Origin: an uncultured Clostridia bacterium
Lineage (GTDB): Bacteria > Bacillota > Clostridia > Lachnospirales > CAG-274
Reading direction: 5' to 3'
DNA length: 55,150 nucleotides
Assembly: GCA_944381435.1 (NCBI GenBank)
Contig: CALWLD010000015.1
Location: 1 to 55,150 of the forward strand
Shown here: one piece after another, positions 43,900-52,033 of the stretch
Numbering within the stretch: the first letter of the stretch is position 1
Layout of the letters: the number at the start of each line of letters is the position of its first letter
Position numbers and translations under genes: made by a program
Notes under the pieces: model-generated
Databases searched by the model: none
The model's input: only the letters and a program-made list of their open reading frames with translations
What the model was told of the DNA's origin: nothing

Positions 43900-45681
43900 A
43901 TGAAAGGATTTAAAAGAACTAATTATTGTGGTGAAATAAAGGAAAATATGATAGGTAAAGAGGTAACCCTTACAGGTTGGGTTAGCCGTAAACGTGTATT
44001 TAGTCATTTTTCTTTTATATTATTAAGAGATAGAACAGGTATTGTACAAGCTGTTGTTAATCAAGATACTAACACAGAAGATGTTATTAAAAAGGATAAA
44101 GAGCTAAAGCCAGAATATGTTATAGTTATTAAAGGTAAGGTTGTAGCTAGAACAGAAGAAAATATAAACCCTGATATGGAAACAGGTAAGGTGGAGGTTT
44201 TAATTGATGAAATGGAAATTTTATCAGAATCTGAAACACCTCCTTTTCAAATTGAAGATAGCGTAAATGTAAGCACAGATTTAAGACTTAAATACAGATA
44301 TTTAGACCTTAGAAGACCTAGCGTTGCTAAAAACTTAATCTTAAGACATAACATAGCTCAATCTGTAAGAAGATTTTTAGATAAAGAAGGCTTTTTAGAA
44401 ATAGAAACACCATTTTTAACAAAATCTACACCAGAAGGGGCAAGAGATTACCTTGTTCCAAGCCGTGTACACCCTGGAGAATTTTATGCTCTTCCACAAT
44501 CTCCTCAAATATTTAAACAGCTTTTAATGGCATCTGGCTTTGATAAATACTTCCAACTAGCTAAATGTTTTAGAGATGAAGATTTAAGAGCAGATAGACA
44601 ACCAGAATTTACACAGATAGATATGGAGCTATCTTTTGTTGATGAAGAAGACATAATGAGCTTAAACGAAAGACTTATGCAAACTATATTAAAAGAAACA
44701 AAGGGGATAGACATACAAATTCCTTTTGAAAGAATGACTTATAAAGAGGCTATGGAAAGATTTGGCTCAGACAAACCAGATGTTAGATTTGGTATGGAGC
44801 TTGTAAACATTACTGAAGTTGTATCAGGTAGCGAATTTGGTGTATTTGAAAATGCTATAAAAGATGGTGGCAGCGTTAGAGGTATAAATGCTAAAGGTTG
44901 TTGCTCTATGCCTAGAAAACAAATAGATAGCCTTGTAGAGCTTGCTAAAACTTATGGGGCTAAAGGTTTAGTTTGGGTTGGTTTAAACGAAGATGGCACA
45001 TTTAAAACTAGCATTGGTAAATTCTTTAATGATGAACAACTTACAGAAATAGCTAATGTTTTTAACGCAGAAAAAGGTGATTTAATTTTAATTTGTGCCG
45101 ATAAAGACAGCGTTGTATTTGATGCTTTAGGTGCTTTAAGGATAGAAATGGCTAAAAGGCTAGATTTAACTAATAAAGAAGATTATAAATTTTTATGGGT
45201 TACAGAATTTCCTTTATTTGAATATGACGAAGAAGAGCAAAGATATGTTGCTAAACATCACCCGTTTACTATGCCGATGGAAGAAGACATTGAGCTTTTA
45301 GATACTAACCCAGAAAAGGTAAGAGCTATAGCCTATGATTTGGTTTTAAACGGTTATGAACTTGGCGGTGGAAGCCTTAGAATATATCAAAGTGATTTAC
45401 AAGAAAAAATGTTTAAATATTTAGGCTTTACAAAAGAAGATGCTAATGAAAGATTTGGATTCTTAATAGATGCCTTTAAATATGGAGCTCCTCCTCACGG
45501 TGGACTTGCTTTAGGCTTAGATAGAATGGCTATGCTTTTATCTGGTAGCGATAGCTTAAGAGATGTTATAGCTTTTCCTAAAGTTAAAGATGCATCTTGT
45601 CCATTAGCAGATGCTCCTAACTTTGTAGATAAAAAACAATTAGATGAACTTATGATAGATATTAAAAACATAGAAGAATAA
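43900..45681 (+). CDS. aspS: Aspartyl-tRNA synthetase
   Basis: A 593-residue bacterial-type AspRS: an N-terminal OB anticodon domain (VTLTGWVSRKRVFSHFSFILL), motif 1 at FLEIETPFLTKSTPEGARDYLVP, motif 2 at KCFRDEDLRADRQPEFTQID, a GAD insertion domain, and motif 3 at GLALGLDRMAMLL. I place the start at ATG 43900, with GGAGGGAAAG ahead; the longer frame uses a TTG upstream of that site. Because gatCAB is also in this window, whether this AspRS is discriminating cannot be judged by eye. It ends the rel operon. Confidence 0.96.
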   Translation: MKGFKRTNYCGEIKENMIGKEVTLTGWVSRKRVFSHFSFILLRDRTGIVQAVVNQDTNTEDVIKKDKELKPEYVIVIKGKVVARTEENINPDMETGKVEVLIDEMEILSESETPPFQIEDSVNVSTDLRLKYRYLDLRRPSVAKNLILRHNIAQSVRRFLDKEGFLEIETPFLTKSTPEGARDYLVPSRVHPGEFYALPQSPQIFKQLLMASGFDKYFQLAKCFRDEDLRADRQPEFTQIDMELSFVDEEDIMSLNERLMQTILKETKGIDIQIPFERMTYKEAMERFGSDKPDVRFGMELVNITEVVSGSEFGVFENAIKDGGSVRGINAKGCCSMPRKQIDSLVELAKTYGAKGLVWVGLNEDGTFKTSIGKFFNDEQLTEIANVFNAEKGDLILICADKDSVVFDALGALRIEMAKRLDLTNKEDYKFLWVTEFPLFEYDEEEQRYVAKHHPFTMPMEEDIELLDTNPEKVRAIAYDLVLNGYELGGGSLRIYQSDLQEKMFKYLGFTKEDANERFGFLIDAFKYGAPPHGGLALGLDRMAMLLSGSDSLRDVIAFPKVKDASCPLADAPNFVDKKQLDELMIDIKNIEE

Positions 45682-45696
45682 AATTTATTAATAGTT

Positions 45697-45733
45697 AAGT
45701 GTAAATAGTTATTTATTATAATTATTTGCACTT
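45697..45733 (+). terminator. Possible terminator hairpin after aspS
   Basis: AAGTGTAAATAGTTAT pairs with AATTATTTGCACTT (one G-T pair, one bulge). The T-run after it is poor (ATAGTATT), so efficiency is doubtful. Confidence 0.45.
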
Positions 45734-45871
45734 ATAGTATTAATAATTATAGAATTAAATTATTATACCAATAAAATTGTTAAAAATATATTAAATTTAC
45801 AAAAAAAGCTTTAAATTATAACAAAAAGATGATATAATTAAAATGTTATAATAAAATAAAGGAGAAAGTTT

Positions 45872-46906
45872 ATGTTTGGCTCTGATATAGGCATAGATTT
45901 AGGCACATCTAGTGTGTTAATATATATAAAAGGGCAAGGCATTGTCCTTAAAGAGCCTTCTGTTGTTGCAATAGACAGGCATACTAACGAAGTTATTGCT
46001 GTTGGGGAAAAGGCTAAAAAAATGATAGGTAAAGCACCTAGCAGTATAAATGTAGTTAGACCTCTTAGAGAAGGGGTAATATCTGATTACAACGTTACAG
46101 AAATTATGTTGAAATATTTTATTAAAAAGGTTATAGGAAAAACTTCTAGACGACCTAGGATAGCTGTTTGTGTGCCATCTGAGGTTACAGAAGTTGAAAA
46201 AAAGGCTGTTAAAGATGCAACAAAAGATGCAGGGGCTAGAGAGGTTTTTGTAATAGAAGAACCTATTGCTGCTGCTATTGGATCTGGCATAGATATAACT
46301 AGAGCTTGTGGTAGTATGATAGTTGATATTGGCGGAGGAACAACAGATATTGCTGTTATATCTCTTGGTGGTTCTGTTGTAAAAACATCTCTGAAAATAG
46401 CTGGTGATAATTTTGATGAGGCAATAATAAGGCATATTAGAAAAAAATATAATGTTTTAATAGGTGAAAAAAGTGCAGAAGAAATTAAGATAAATGTTGG
46501 CACTGTTTATGAAAAAAGTATATTAGTAAATATGGATGTAAGAGGGCGAAACCTTGTTACAGGATTACCTAATACAATAAATGTTACATCAGAAGAAATA
46601 TACCAAGCTTTAAAAGAGCCTTCTACTATGATAATTGAAGCTATACACAAGGTTTTAGAACAAACTCCTCCAGAGCTTGCCTCTGATGTTTATGAACGAG
46701 GCATTGTTATGACAGGTGGTGGAGCTTTGATACACGGATTAGATAAAGCTATAAAAGAATCTACAGGTATAAATGCTGTTTTGGCCGAAGATGCGTTATC
46801 TTGTGTAGCTTTAGGTACAGGAAAATATATAGAATATAACAATAAATTTGAAAGAAACTCTAATAGTTTTTTAGATAAAATAATAAAATTATTTAAATGG
46901 AGATGA
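45872..46906 (+). CDS. mreB: MreB/Mbl-family rod-shape actin homologue
   Basis: A 344-residue actin-like protein that forms membrane-bound filaments guiding the elongation machinery. Signatures: FGSDIGIDLGTSSVLIYIKG (phosphate 1), VCVPSEVTEVEKKAV, FVIEEPIAAAIGSG, MIVDIGGGTTDIAVISLGG (phosphate 2) and GIVMTGGGALIHGLD (adenosine site). No mreC/mreD genes are near. The next gene is a flagellar rod gene only 6 bases away, the same order as Bacillus mbl-flhO-flhP, which suggests this paralogue is the Mbl-type one. Ribosome-binding site AAAGGAG. Confidence 0.94.
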   Translation: MFGSDIGIDLGTSSVLIYIKGQGIVLKEPSVVAIDRHTNEVIAVGEKAKKMIGKAPSSINVVRPLREGVISDYNVTEIMLKYFIKKVIGKTSRRPRIAVCVPSEVTEVEKKAVKDATKDAGAREVFVIEEPIAAAIGSGIDITRACGSMIVDIGGGTTDIAVISLGGSVVKTSLKIAGDNFDEAIIRHIRKKYNVLIGEKSAEEIKINVGTVYEKSILVNMDVRGRNLVTGLPNTINVTSEEIYQALKEPSTMIIEAIHKVLEQTPPELASDVYERGIVMTGGGALIHGLDKAIKESTGINAVLAEDALSCVALGTGKYIEYNNKFERNSNSFLDKIIKLFKWR

Positions 46907-46912
46907 TTTGAT

Positions 46913-47686
46913 TTGAATAGAGGTTTATATACGTCAGCAATAGGTATGATAACTCAAATGAATAATATGGACGTTATAACAAACAATATAGCCAATGTAG
47001 ATAATACAGGGTTTAAAAAAGATACAACTGTTGTACAGTCTTTTTCTGAAGAAATGATGAAAATATTAGATGACCCTAGCAAAAGACTTATAAAAAGAGA
47101 TAACAACATAGGTACTGTTTCTTTAGGAAATTTTATAACAGAAGTTAGCACAGATTTTACAACAGGTTCTATAGAACAAACAGGCGGTACTTATGATTTA
47201 GCAATAGAAAATGATGGTTTTTTTGCTATAGAAGCTATTAATAAAGATGGCACTACTACCGAAAGATATACAAGAGATGGTTCTTTTACAGTTAATGCTA
47301 ATAAAGAGCTTGTTACAAAAGAAGGTAACTATGTTTTAGGTGAAAACGGAAGAATAGTTATCCCAGATGGTAATATAACTATTAGTGAAAATGGATATAT
47401 ATATTCCAACGGCGAATTTGTAGATAGATTAAAATTGGTAGATTTTGAAAATAAAGAAAGCCTTAGAAAATATGGGGATAACTTATATGACAGAATAGAT
47501 GAAACCATAGAAAAGCCTTTTACAAGCAAAGTTTTACAACAAAGCTTAGAAACATCTAATGTAAATGTTGTTGATGAAATGGTAAGAATGATAAATGTTT
47601 CTAGAGTTTATGAGCTTAATCAAAAAATGGTACAAAGTCACGACACAGTTTTAGGAAAAGCTGTTAACGATATAGCTAGAAAATAA
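46913..47686 (+). CDS. flhO: Flagellar basal-body rod protein FlhO (FlgF-like)
   Basis: A 257-residue rod protein. The N-terminal rod signature is MNRGLYTSAIGMITQMNNMD...NNIANVDNTGFKK, and the C-terminal flg_bbr_C part is NVNVVDEMVRMINVSRVYELNQKM; the two helices form the coiled-coil of the axial structure. The middle beta domain includes LAIENDGFFAIE. It starts with TTG at 46913, six bases after mreB. Exported by the flagellar secretion system through the basal body. Pairing with the next gene as flhO-flhP is the reason for the symbol. Confidence 0.9.
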   Translation: MNRGLYTSAIGMITQMNNMDVITNNIANVDNTGFKKDTTVVQSFSEEMMKILDDPSKRLIKRDNNIGTVSLGNFITEVSTDFTTGSIEQTGGTYDLAIENDGFFAIEAINKDGTTTERYTRDGSFTVNANKELVTKEGNYVLGENGRIVIPDGNITISENGYIYSNGEFVDRLKLVDFENKESLRKYGDNLYDRIDETIEKPFTSKVLQQSLETSNVNVVDEMVRMINVSRVYELNQKMVQSHDTVLGKAVNDIARK

Positions 47687-47702
47687 TGGGAGGTAAAAAG
47701 CT

Positions 47703-48512
47703 ATGATGCGTTCTTTATGGACTGCAGCATCTGGTATGGGTGCACAACAGTTACACGTAGATACTATATCTAACAATATATCTAATGTAGATACTAATTC
47801 TTACAAAAGAGAAAGACTAGAATTTAAAAGTTTATTATATCAAACTATGGAAAGAGCATCTTTAGATGATGCTGACACAGGAAAGCCTGTTAATTTACAA
47901 GTGGGACTTGGGGTAAGACCTATTGCTACAAGCAGGATGTTCTCTCAAGGTAACTTAGAAAGAACAGAAATAAATACAGATTTGGCTATAGAAGGCGAAG
48001 GCTTTTTTATGATACAAACAGGTGAAGATGAAGTTTCTTATACAAGAGATGGTAGCTTTAAAATAAGCCTTGGTGATGGAGAAAACAACCTTGTTACATC
48101 TGAAGGTTATTATGTTTTAAATTCTGATGGTGACCCTGTTACATTTCCTGAAAATATACCTGTGAAAGATATTATTATATCTAAAACTGGTCAAATAGGA
48201 TATATGCAAGATGGTGAACAACAAGATACTGGAACTAGCATAGGTGTTGTTCAGTTTGCAAACCCTCAAGGGTTAGAGGCTATAGGTGGCAACTTATACA
48301 CTACAACACCAGCATCTGGAGAACCTATTTTAGAAGGTGATGGAGATGTGGCTACAAGCAATATTGCACAAGGTTTTTTAGAACTTTCTAACGTTAATAT
48401 TGCAGAAGAAATGGTTAACTTGATTGTTGCACAAAGAGCTTATGAGCTTAATTCTAAAGCTATAACTACATCTGACGAGATGTTACAATTAGCTAATAAC
48501 CTTAAAAAATAA
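47703..48512 (+). CDS. flhP: Flagellar distal-rod protein FlhP (FlgG family)
   Basis: A 269-residue FlgG-family protein. Start MMRSLWTAASGMGAQQLHVD is followed by TISNNISNVDTNSYKRERLEF, the middle domain LAIEGEGFFMIQTGEDEVSYTRDG and the end NVNIAEEMVNLIVAQRAYEL, all classic for the distal rod. Ribosome-binding site GGGAGG; a second ATG one codon later is possible. It is 16 bases after flhO and 15 bases before the FlgJ-like gene. With no hook or motor genes nearby, the main flagellar cluster must lie elsewhere. Confidence 0.93.
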   Translation: MMRSLWTAASGMGAQQLHVDTISNNISNVDTNSYKRERLEFKSLLYQTMERASLDDADTGKPVNLQVGLGVRPIATSRMFSQGNLERTEINTDLAIEGEGFFMIQTGEDEVSYTRDGSFKISLGDGENNLVTSEGYYVLNSDGDPVTFPENIPVKDIIISKTGQIGYMQDGEQQDTGTSIGVVQFANPQGLEAIGGNLYTTTPASGEPILEGDGDVATSNIAQGFLELSNVNIAEEMVNLIVAQRAYELNSKAITTSDEMLQLANNLKK

Positions 48513-48527
48513 TAAGAGGTGAATAAA

Positions 48528-48902
48528 ATGAGCTTAAATAGTATATCAGGAATAAATCCACAGAATGTAACAGATATTAATACTGCTAAAAAAACTAGCC
48601 TAGAAACAGAAGAATTTAAACATGCTTTAGATACTGCTATTGAAAATGGAAAAGATGAAGACCTTAAAGAAGCTTGTGTTGAATTTGAAAGTTATTTTTT
48701 AAATATGATGTTTAAATCTATGAGAAATACTATTGTATTTGATGGTGGTGTTTTAGGCAAAAGCAATGCAGAAAAAATATTTCAAGAAATGTTAGATACA
48801 GAGCTAACTAAAAAAATGGCTAGCCAAGGTGGAATAGGGTTAGCAGATATGATGTATAAGCAACTTAATAGACAAGATAGCGCATTAGATATTAATATAT
48901 AA
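48528..48902 (+). CDS. flgJ: Rod-binding protein (N-terminal FlgJ domain)
   Basis: A 124-residue protein consisting of the FlgJ rod-binding/capping domain: EACVEFESYFLNMMFKSMRNT, then GKSNAEKIFQEMLDTELTKKMASQGGIGLADMMYKQL. The muramidase domain that many proteobacterial FlgJ carry is absent, as usual in Firmicutes. ATG 48528 is used, since AAGAGGTG lies just ahead and the longer GTG start would be inside it. It completes the mreB-flhO-flhP-flgJ unit and ends 41 bases before a perfect terminator. Confidence 0.88.
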   Translation: MSLNSISGINPQNVTDINTAKKTSLETEEFKHALDTAIENGKDEDLKEACVEFESYFLNMMFKSMRNTIVFDGGVLGKSNAEKIFQEMLDTELTKKMASQGGIGLADMMYKQLNRQDSALDINI

Positions 48903-48942
48903 CTATGTATTGATTATTTTTAATGATAACTAGGAATAAAGC

Positions 48943-48988
48943 ATAAAAATAAAAATGAACCAGAAAATAGGTTCATTTTTATTTTTAT
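48943..48988. terminator. Bidirectional terminator between flgJ and spoIVA
   Basis: A 19-base perfect stem (ATAAAAATAAAAATGAACC with its complement) around an 8-base loop. A and T runs flank it on both strands, so it can serve the flagellar unit and the convergent spoIVA. Confidence 0.9.
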
Positions 48989-49036
48989 ATGTTGTTATAA
49001 ACTTTATAGAAATAAATAGTATTGTTATTTTATGGT

Positions 49037-50515
49037 TTATAAAAGTATACAAATTAAACCACCGTTATTTTCGTTTACTATTTTTTGTAATGTTTCTTGG
49101 AACTTTATTTGAGTATCTTCTGGTATTCTATATAGCTTTGTATTTAATCCTTCATTTACTAAATCGGATAAAGATTTACCAAATATATTATAATCCCATA
49201 TTTTTTCTTTTTCATTTTCTAGTTGCTCTAAAAGATAATTTGACAACTCTTTGCTTTGCTCTTCACTACCAACTATTGGTGCTACTTCTGTTTGTATATC
49301 TGCTCTTATAAGGTGGAAACTAGGTGCTGTTGCTTTTATTTTTATACCATATCTTGAACCGTGTTTTATAAGCTCTGGTTTTTCTAAAATCATTTCTTCT
49401 AATGTTGGAGTAACTATCCCATAACCTTTTGTTTTTACTTCTTCTATTGCATATTTTACTTTATCATATTCTTTTTTACTTTCAGATAAAAGTTTTATTG
49501 TAGAAATCAACTCATACTCGTTGTTTATATCCATATTTGTTGTTTCGCTTAAAACTTTATAAAATAAATTATCATCTAGGCCTATTTCAATATTACTTAA
49601 GCCTTCTCCTAATTCTATTTTATCTATGTATGCTTTTTTTATGTAATCATTATTTTCTAATATGGATATAGCTGATTTTATATTATGTAATTTATCTATT
49701 TCTGATAATAATTTTTTTGTATCTTGTATTATACTTTGTTTTAACCAGTGATTTATATCTAATGTTTCTATCCATTTTGGTAGATTTAGATTTAACTGTT
49801 TTACAGGGAATTCGTATAAAACTTTTTCTAACACTATGTTAATATCATCTTGTTTTAATTGAGCTATATTTAATGCTATTACTGGTGCATTATATTTTTC
49901 CATTAATTCTTGCTTTAGCTCTTCTGTTGCTTGAGAATATGGTTTTGTTGTATTTAATAAAATTACAAAAGGTTTTGATAATGATTTTAGCTCTTTTACA
50001 ACATTTTCCTCTGCTATTATATAATCTTCTCTAGGGATATCTGTTATACTTCCGTCTGTTGTTACTACTATACCTATTGTTGAGTGATCTGTTATAACTT
50101 TTTTTGTGCCTATCTTTGCTGCTTGCTCAAAAGGTATTTTTTCATTAAACCAAGGTGTTGAAACCATTCTTGGTTGGTTATCATCTAAATATCCTGTTGC
50201 ACTTGGTACTATATATCCTACACAATCTATCATTCGTACATTAAATTTTGTATTATCATCTAAATTTATTTCTACTGCATTGTTTGGGATAAACTTTGGC
50301 TCTGTTGTCATTATCGTTTTACCAGCAGAACTTTGAGGAAGCTCATCTTTAGCTCTTTCTTTATTGTTTTCATCTTGTATGTTAGGTATTACTAATAAAT
50401 CCATAAATCTTTTTATAAAAGTAGATTTTCCTGTTCTTACTGGGCCAACAACACCTATGTATATATCACCATTTGTTCTTTCGGATATATCTTTATAAAT
50501 ATTAAATTGTTCCAT
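49037..50515 (-). CDS. spoIVA: Spore coat morphogenetic ATPase SpoIVA
   Basis: A 492-residue SpoIVA, which hydrolyses ATP to polymerise on the forespore surface and found the spore coat basement layer. The Walker A is GVVGPVRTGKSTFIKRFM, followed by SAGKTIMTTEPKFIPN and VRMIDCVGYIVPSATGY, typical of this TRAFAC-derived ATPase. The C-terminal ~60 residues with TKLYRIPEDTQIKFQ hold the membrane-curvature targeting tail. Length matches Bacillus (492). It is a single-gene unit with a sigma-E-type promoter. Its presence shows the host is a spore former. Confidence 0.97.
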   Translation of the reverse strand: MEQFNIYKDISERTNGDIYIGVVGPVRTGKSTFIKRFMDLLVIPNIQDENNKERAKDELPQSSAGKTIMTTEPKFIPNNAVEINLDDNTKFNVRMIDCVGYIVPSATGYLDDNQPRMVSTPWFNEKIPFEQAAKIGTKKVITDHSTIGIVVTTDGSITDIPREDYIIAEENVVKELKSLSKPFVILLNTTKPYSQATEELKQELMEKYNAPVIALNIAQLKQDDINIVLEKVLYEFPVKQLNLNLPKWIETLDINHWLKQSIIQDTKKLLSEIDKLHNIKSAISILENNDYIKKAYIDKIELGEGLSNIEIGLDDNLFYKVLSETTNMDINNEYELISTIKLLSESKKEYDKVKYAIEEVKTKGYGIVTPTLEEMILEKPELIKHGSRYGIKIKATAPSFHLIRADIQTEVAPIVGSEEQSKELSNYLLEQLENEKEKIWDYNIFGKSLSDLVNEGLNTKLYRIPEDTQIKFQETLQKIVNENNGGLICILL

Positions 50516-50548
50516 ACTAACCTCCTAAATTATTTATAAATACATTTT

Positions 50549-50577
50549 AATATATGTTTTTTTTATTAAAAATATGT
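50549..50577 (-). promoter_or_regulatory. Sigma-E-type promoter of spoIVA
   Basis: On the minus strand ACATATT (50571-50577), 14-base spacer, CATATATT (50549-50556), close to the sigma-E consensus (K-M-ATA-T, 14, CATACA-T). The -35 ends three bases short of the stop codon of the phage repressor gene. Confidence 0.65.
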
Positions 50578-50579
50578 TT

Positions 50580-50813
50580 TTAAATGAAATTTTTTAAGTT
50601 TTCATCTAACAACATTATTGGGTCTTCTATATTTAGATATTTTGCTATACTTGAAAGCTTATTTAATTTTGGTATTCTTTTTCCTCGACACCAACTTGAA
50701 ATAGTTGATTTTGGAATATTTAAGTCTCTTGATAAATCTATTTGTTTTTTACCTTTTTTGGCTAATGCATATTCTAAATTTTTTGAAAAAATATTATTAT
50801 AATTTTTTTGCAT
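50580..50813 (-). CDS. XRE-family phage repressor (helix-turn-helix)
   Basis: A 77-residue Cro/CI-type regulator: KKGKKQIDLSRDLNIPKSTISSWCRGKRIP is a clear helix-turn-helix. No C-terminal peptidase or dimerisation domain is present, so it resembles small PBSX-Xre-like repressors. It is divergent from a second XRE gene across 170 bases. Each promoter carries a TCTAC-N5-GTA operator, which it may bind. It reads toward spoIVA and ends at that gene's promoter. The likely role is keeping the adjacent phage module silent. Confidence 0.85.
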   Translation of the reverse strand: MQKNYNNIFSKNLEYALAKKGKKQIDLSRDLNIPKSTISSWCRGKRIPKLNKLSSIAKYLNIEDPIMLLDENLKNFI

Positions 50814-50856
50814 AGTTACTCCTTTCGAAAAAATGTAAAATAAGGGAGGTTAAAAA

Positions 50857-50902
50857 ATTCTACTTTAAGTAATATTATATATTAAAAAGTGTAATAATTC
50901 AA
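50857..50902 (-). promoter_or_regulatory. Repressor promoter with operator O2
   Basis: Minus strand TTGAAT (50897-50902), 17-base spacer, TATAAT (50874-50879). Operator-like ATTCTAC-TTTAA-GTAATAT (50857-50875) overlaps the -10 end and matches half of the perfect operator at 50939-50957. Confidence 0.7.
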
Positions 50903-50933
50903 CAAAAAACTTTAAAAAAATTATCAAAAAGTA

Positions 50934-50962
50934 TTGACAGTCTACAAAAAGTAGACTATACT
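50934..50962 (+). promoter_or_regulatory. Phage rightward promoter with perfect operator O1
   Basis: TTGACA (50934-50939), 17-base spacer, TATACT (50957-50962). The spacer is exactly filled by the palindrome AGTCTAC-AAAAA-GTAGACT (50939-50957), so a bound repressor would block both hexamers. Confidence 0.88.
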
Positions 50963-50983
50963 TTTTTTGAAAGGAGTGATTTT

Positions 50984-51172
50984 ATGAAAATTTCTTTGAA
51001 AGCTGCTAGAGTTAATGCTAATTTAACTCAACAGGAAGTTGCAGATAAAATGAAAGTTAGCAAACATACTATTATAAACTGGGAAAAGGGCAAAACTAAT
51101 GTTGGATATGCTCCTTTAAAAGTTTTAAGTGAAATTTATAACATAGAAATTGAAAACATTTTTTTAGGTTAA
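50984..51172 (+). CDS. XRE-family phage regulator, rightward
   Basis: A 62-residue helix-turn-helix protein: ISLKAARVNANLTQQEVADKMKVSKHTIINWEKGKTN. It consists of the DNA-binding domain only, in the Cro position of the switch. The promoter ahead of it carries operator O1, and the site AAAGGAGTGA is strong. It begins the phage transcript that continues into the late activator and terminase genes. Whether it activates the late genes or antagonises the leftward repressor cannot be read from sequence. Confidence 0.85.
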   Translation: MKISLKAARVNANLTQQEVADKMKVSKHTIINWEKGKTNVGYAPLKVLSEIYNIEIENIFLG

Positions 51173-51188
51173 TTTGGAAAGGAGAACT

Positions 51189-51581
51189 ATGAATAAAGAA
51201 AAGAGAAAACAAGGCGAAAAATATTTAAAAAATTGGGGACAAAGCATAATAGATATTGAAAGAATACAAAATGACATAAATAAGGCTAAAAGAGAAAATG
51301 ATGTTTTTAACAATATACAAATAAAAGATAAATCAGATATTATTAATATCTATAATGAAGTTTTAGATGAAAAGCTTAAAAATCTTAAACAGGTTATTTG
51401 TGATTATAAATTTGTAGATGATATAATTACTGACCTAGAAGAATACCAAAAAGATATTATAAAATATAGATATATTTATAAAAATAGCTGGCAAGCTGTT
51501 GCTTTAAAAGCTCATATTAGCCTTAGACAGTGCTTTAATATTAAAAATTTGGTTATAAACAAAATATTGGAACATATTTAA
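51189..51581 (+). CDS. ArpU/Xpf-like phage late-gene transcription regulator
   Basis: A 130-residue protein with an N-terminal helical, coiled-coil-prone half (IDIERIQNDINKAKREND) and a C-terminal sigma-70 region-4-like helix-turn-helix (DIIKYRYIYKNSWQAVALKAHISLRQCFNI). This is the layout of ArpU/RinA/Xpf-type activators that switch on phage packaging and structural genes, and it lies just ahead of the terminase as those do. ATG 51189 is used because AAAGGAG is right in front; the TTG at 51174 falls inside that site. Its DNA target is probably in the 100 AT-rich bases before the small terminase gene. Confidence 0.7.
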   Translation: MNKEKRKQGEKYLKNWGQSIIDIERIQNDINKAKRENDVFNNIQIKDKSDIINIYNEVLDEKLKNLKQVICDYKFVDDIITDLEEYQKDIIKYRYIYKNSWQAVALKAHISLRQCFNIKNLVINKILEHI

Positions 51582-51682
51582 TACAATTATATTGCATTTT
51601 TATTAAATGATTATTTATTAAAATAAAATTAACCTTTAAAATTATTATTTATTTATAAATAGTAAATTGAGGAGGTAAAATT

Positions 51683-52033
51683 TTGAATGAAAAACAAAAG
51701 TTATTTTGTAAATATTATATCGAAAATAAAAATGTAGAAATGGCTGCTAAAAATGCTGGATATACCTTAAAAACAGCACTTAAACTATTAAAAAATGAAA
51801 AAATTAAAAATTATATTGAAAGTAACAATATTGCTAAATCTAATGAGGTTATAGAATGTCTTACTAGAATAATGCGTGGATACGATGAAAATTCTTCTAA
51901 AGATATATCTGTAAAAGAAAAATTAAAAGCTGCTGAACTACTTGGAAAAATGTATGCTATATTTTCTCCTAAACAAGAAAAGGAAAACGATGACACAGTT
52001 TATATTTTAGGTGATGATTTTATAAAGGAATAA
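51683..52033 (+). CDS. Terminase small subunit
   Basis: A 116-residue small terminase (Terminase_2/XtmA-like). The N-terminus EKQKLFCKYYIENKNVEMAAKNAGY is the helix-turn-helix that recognises phage DNA, followed by a helical oligomerisation part (IECLTRIMRGYDENSSKDIS...LKAAELLGKMYAIF). It assembles as a ring that presents DNA to the large subunit. The start here is read as ATG or the TTG two codons upstream at 51683 (site GGAGG is 9 bases before TTG). Its TAA is followed directly by the large-subunit ATG. Confidence 0.9.
   Translation: MNEKQKLFCKYYIENKNVEMAAKNAGYTLKTALKLLKNEKIKNYIESNNIAKSNEVIECLTRIMRGYDENSSKDISVKEKLKAAELLGKMYAIFSPKQEKENDDTVYILGDDFIKE

Noticed and set aside
48955..49311. 118-residue hydrophobic ORF overlapping the 3' end of spoIVA
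   Set aside because: Starts inside the bidirectional terminator and is antisense to spoIVA; the hydrophobicity comes from the AT-rich reverse frame.
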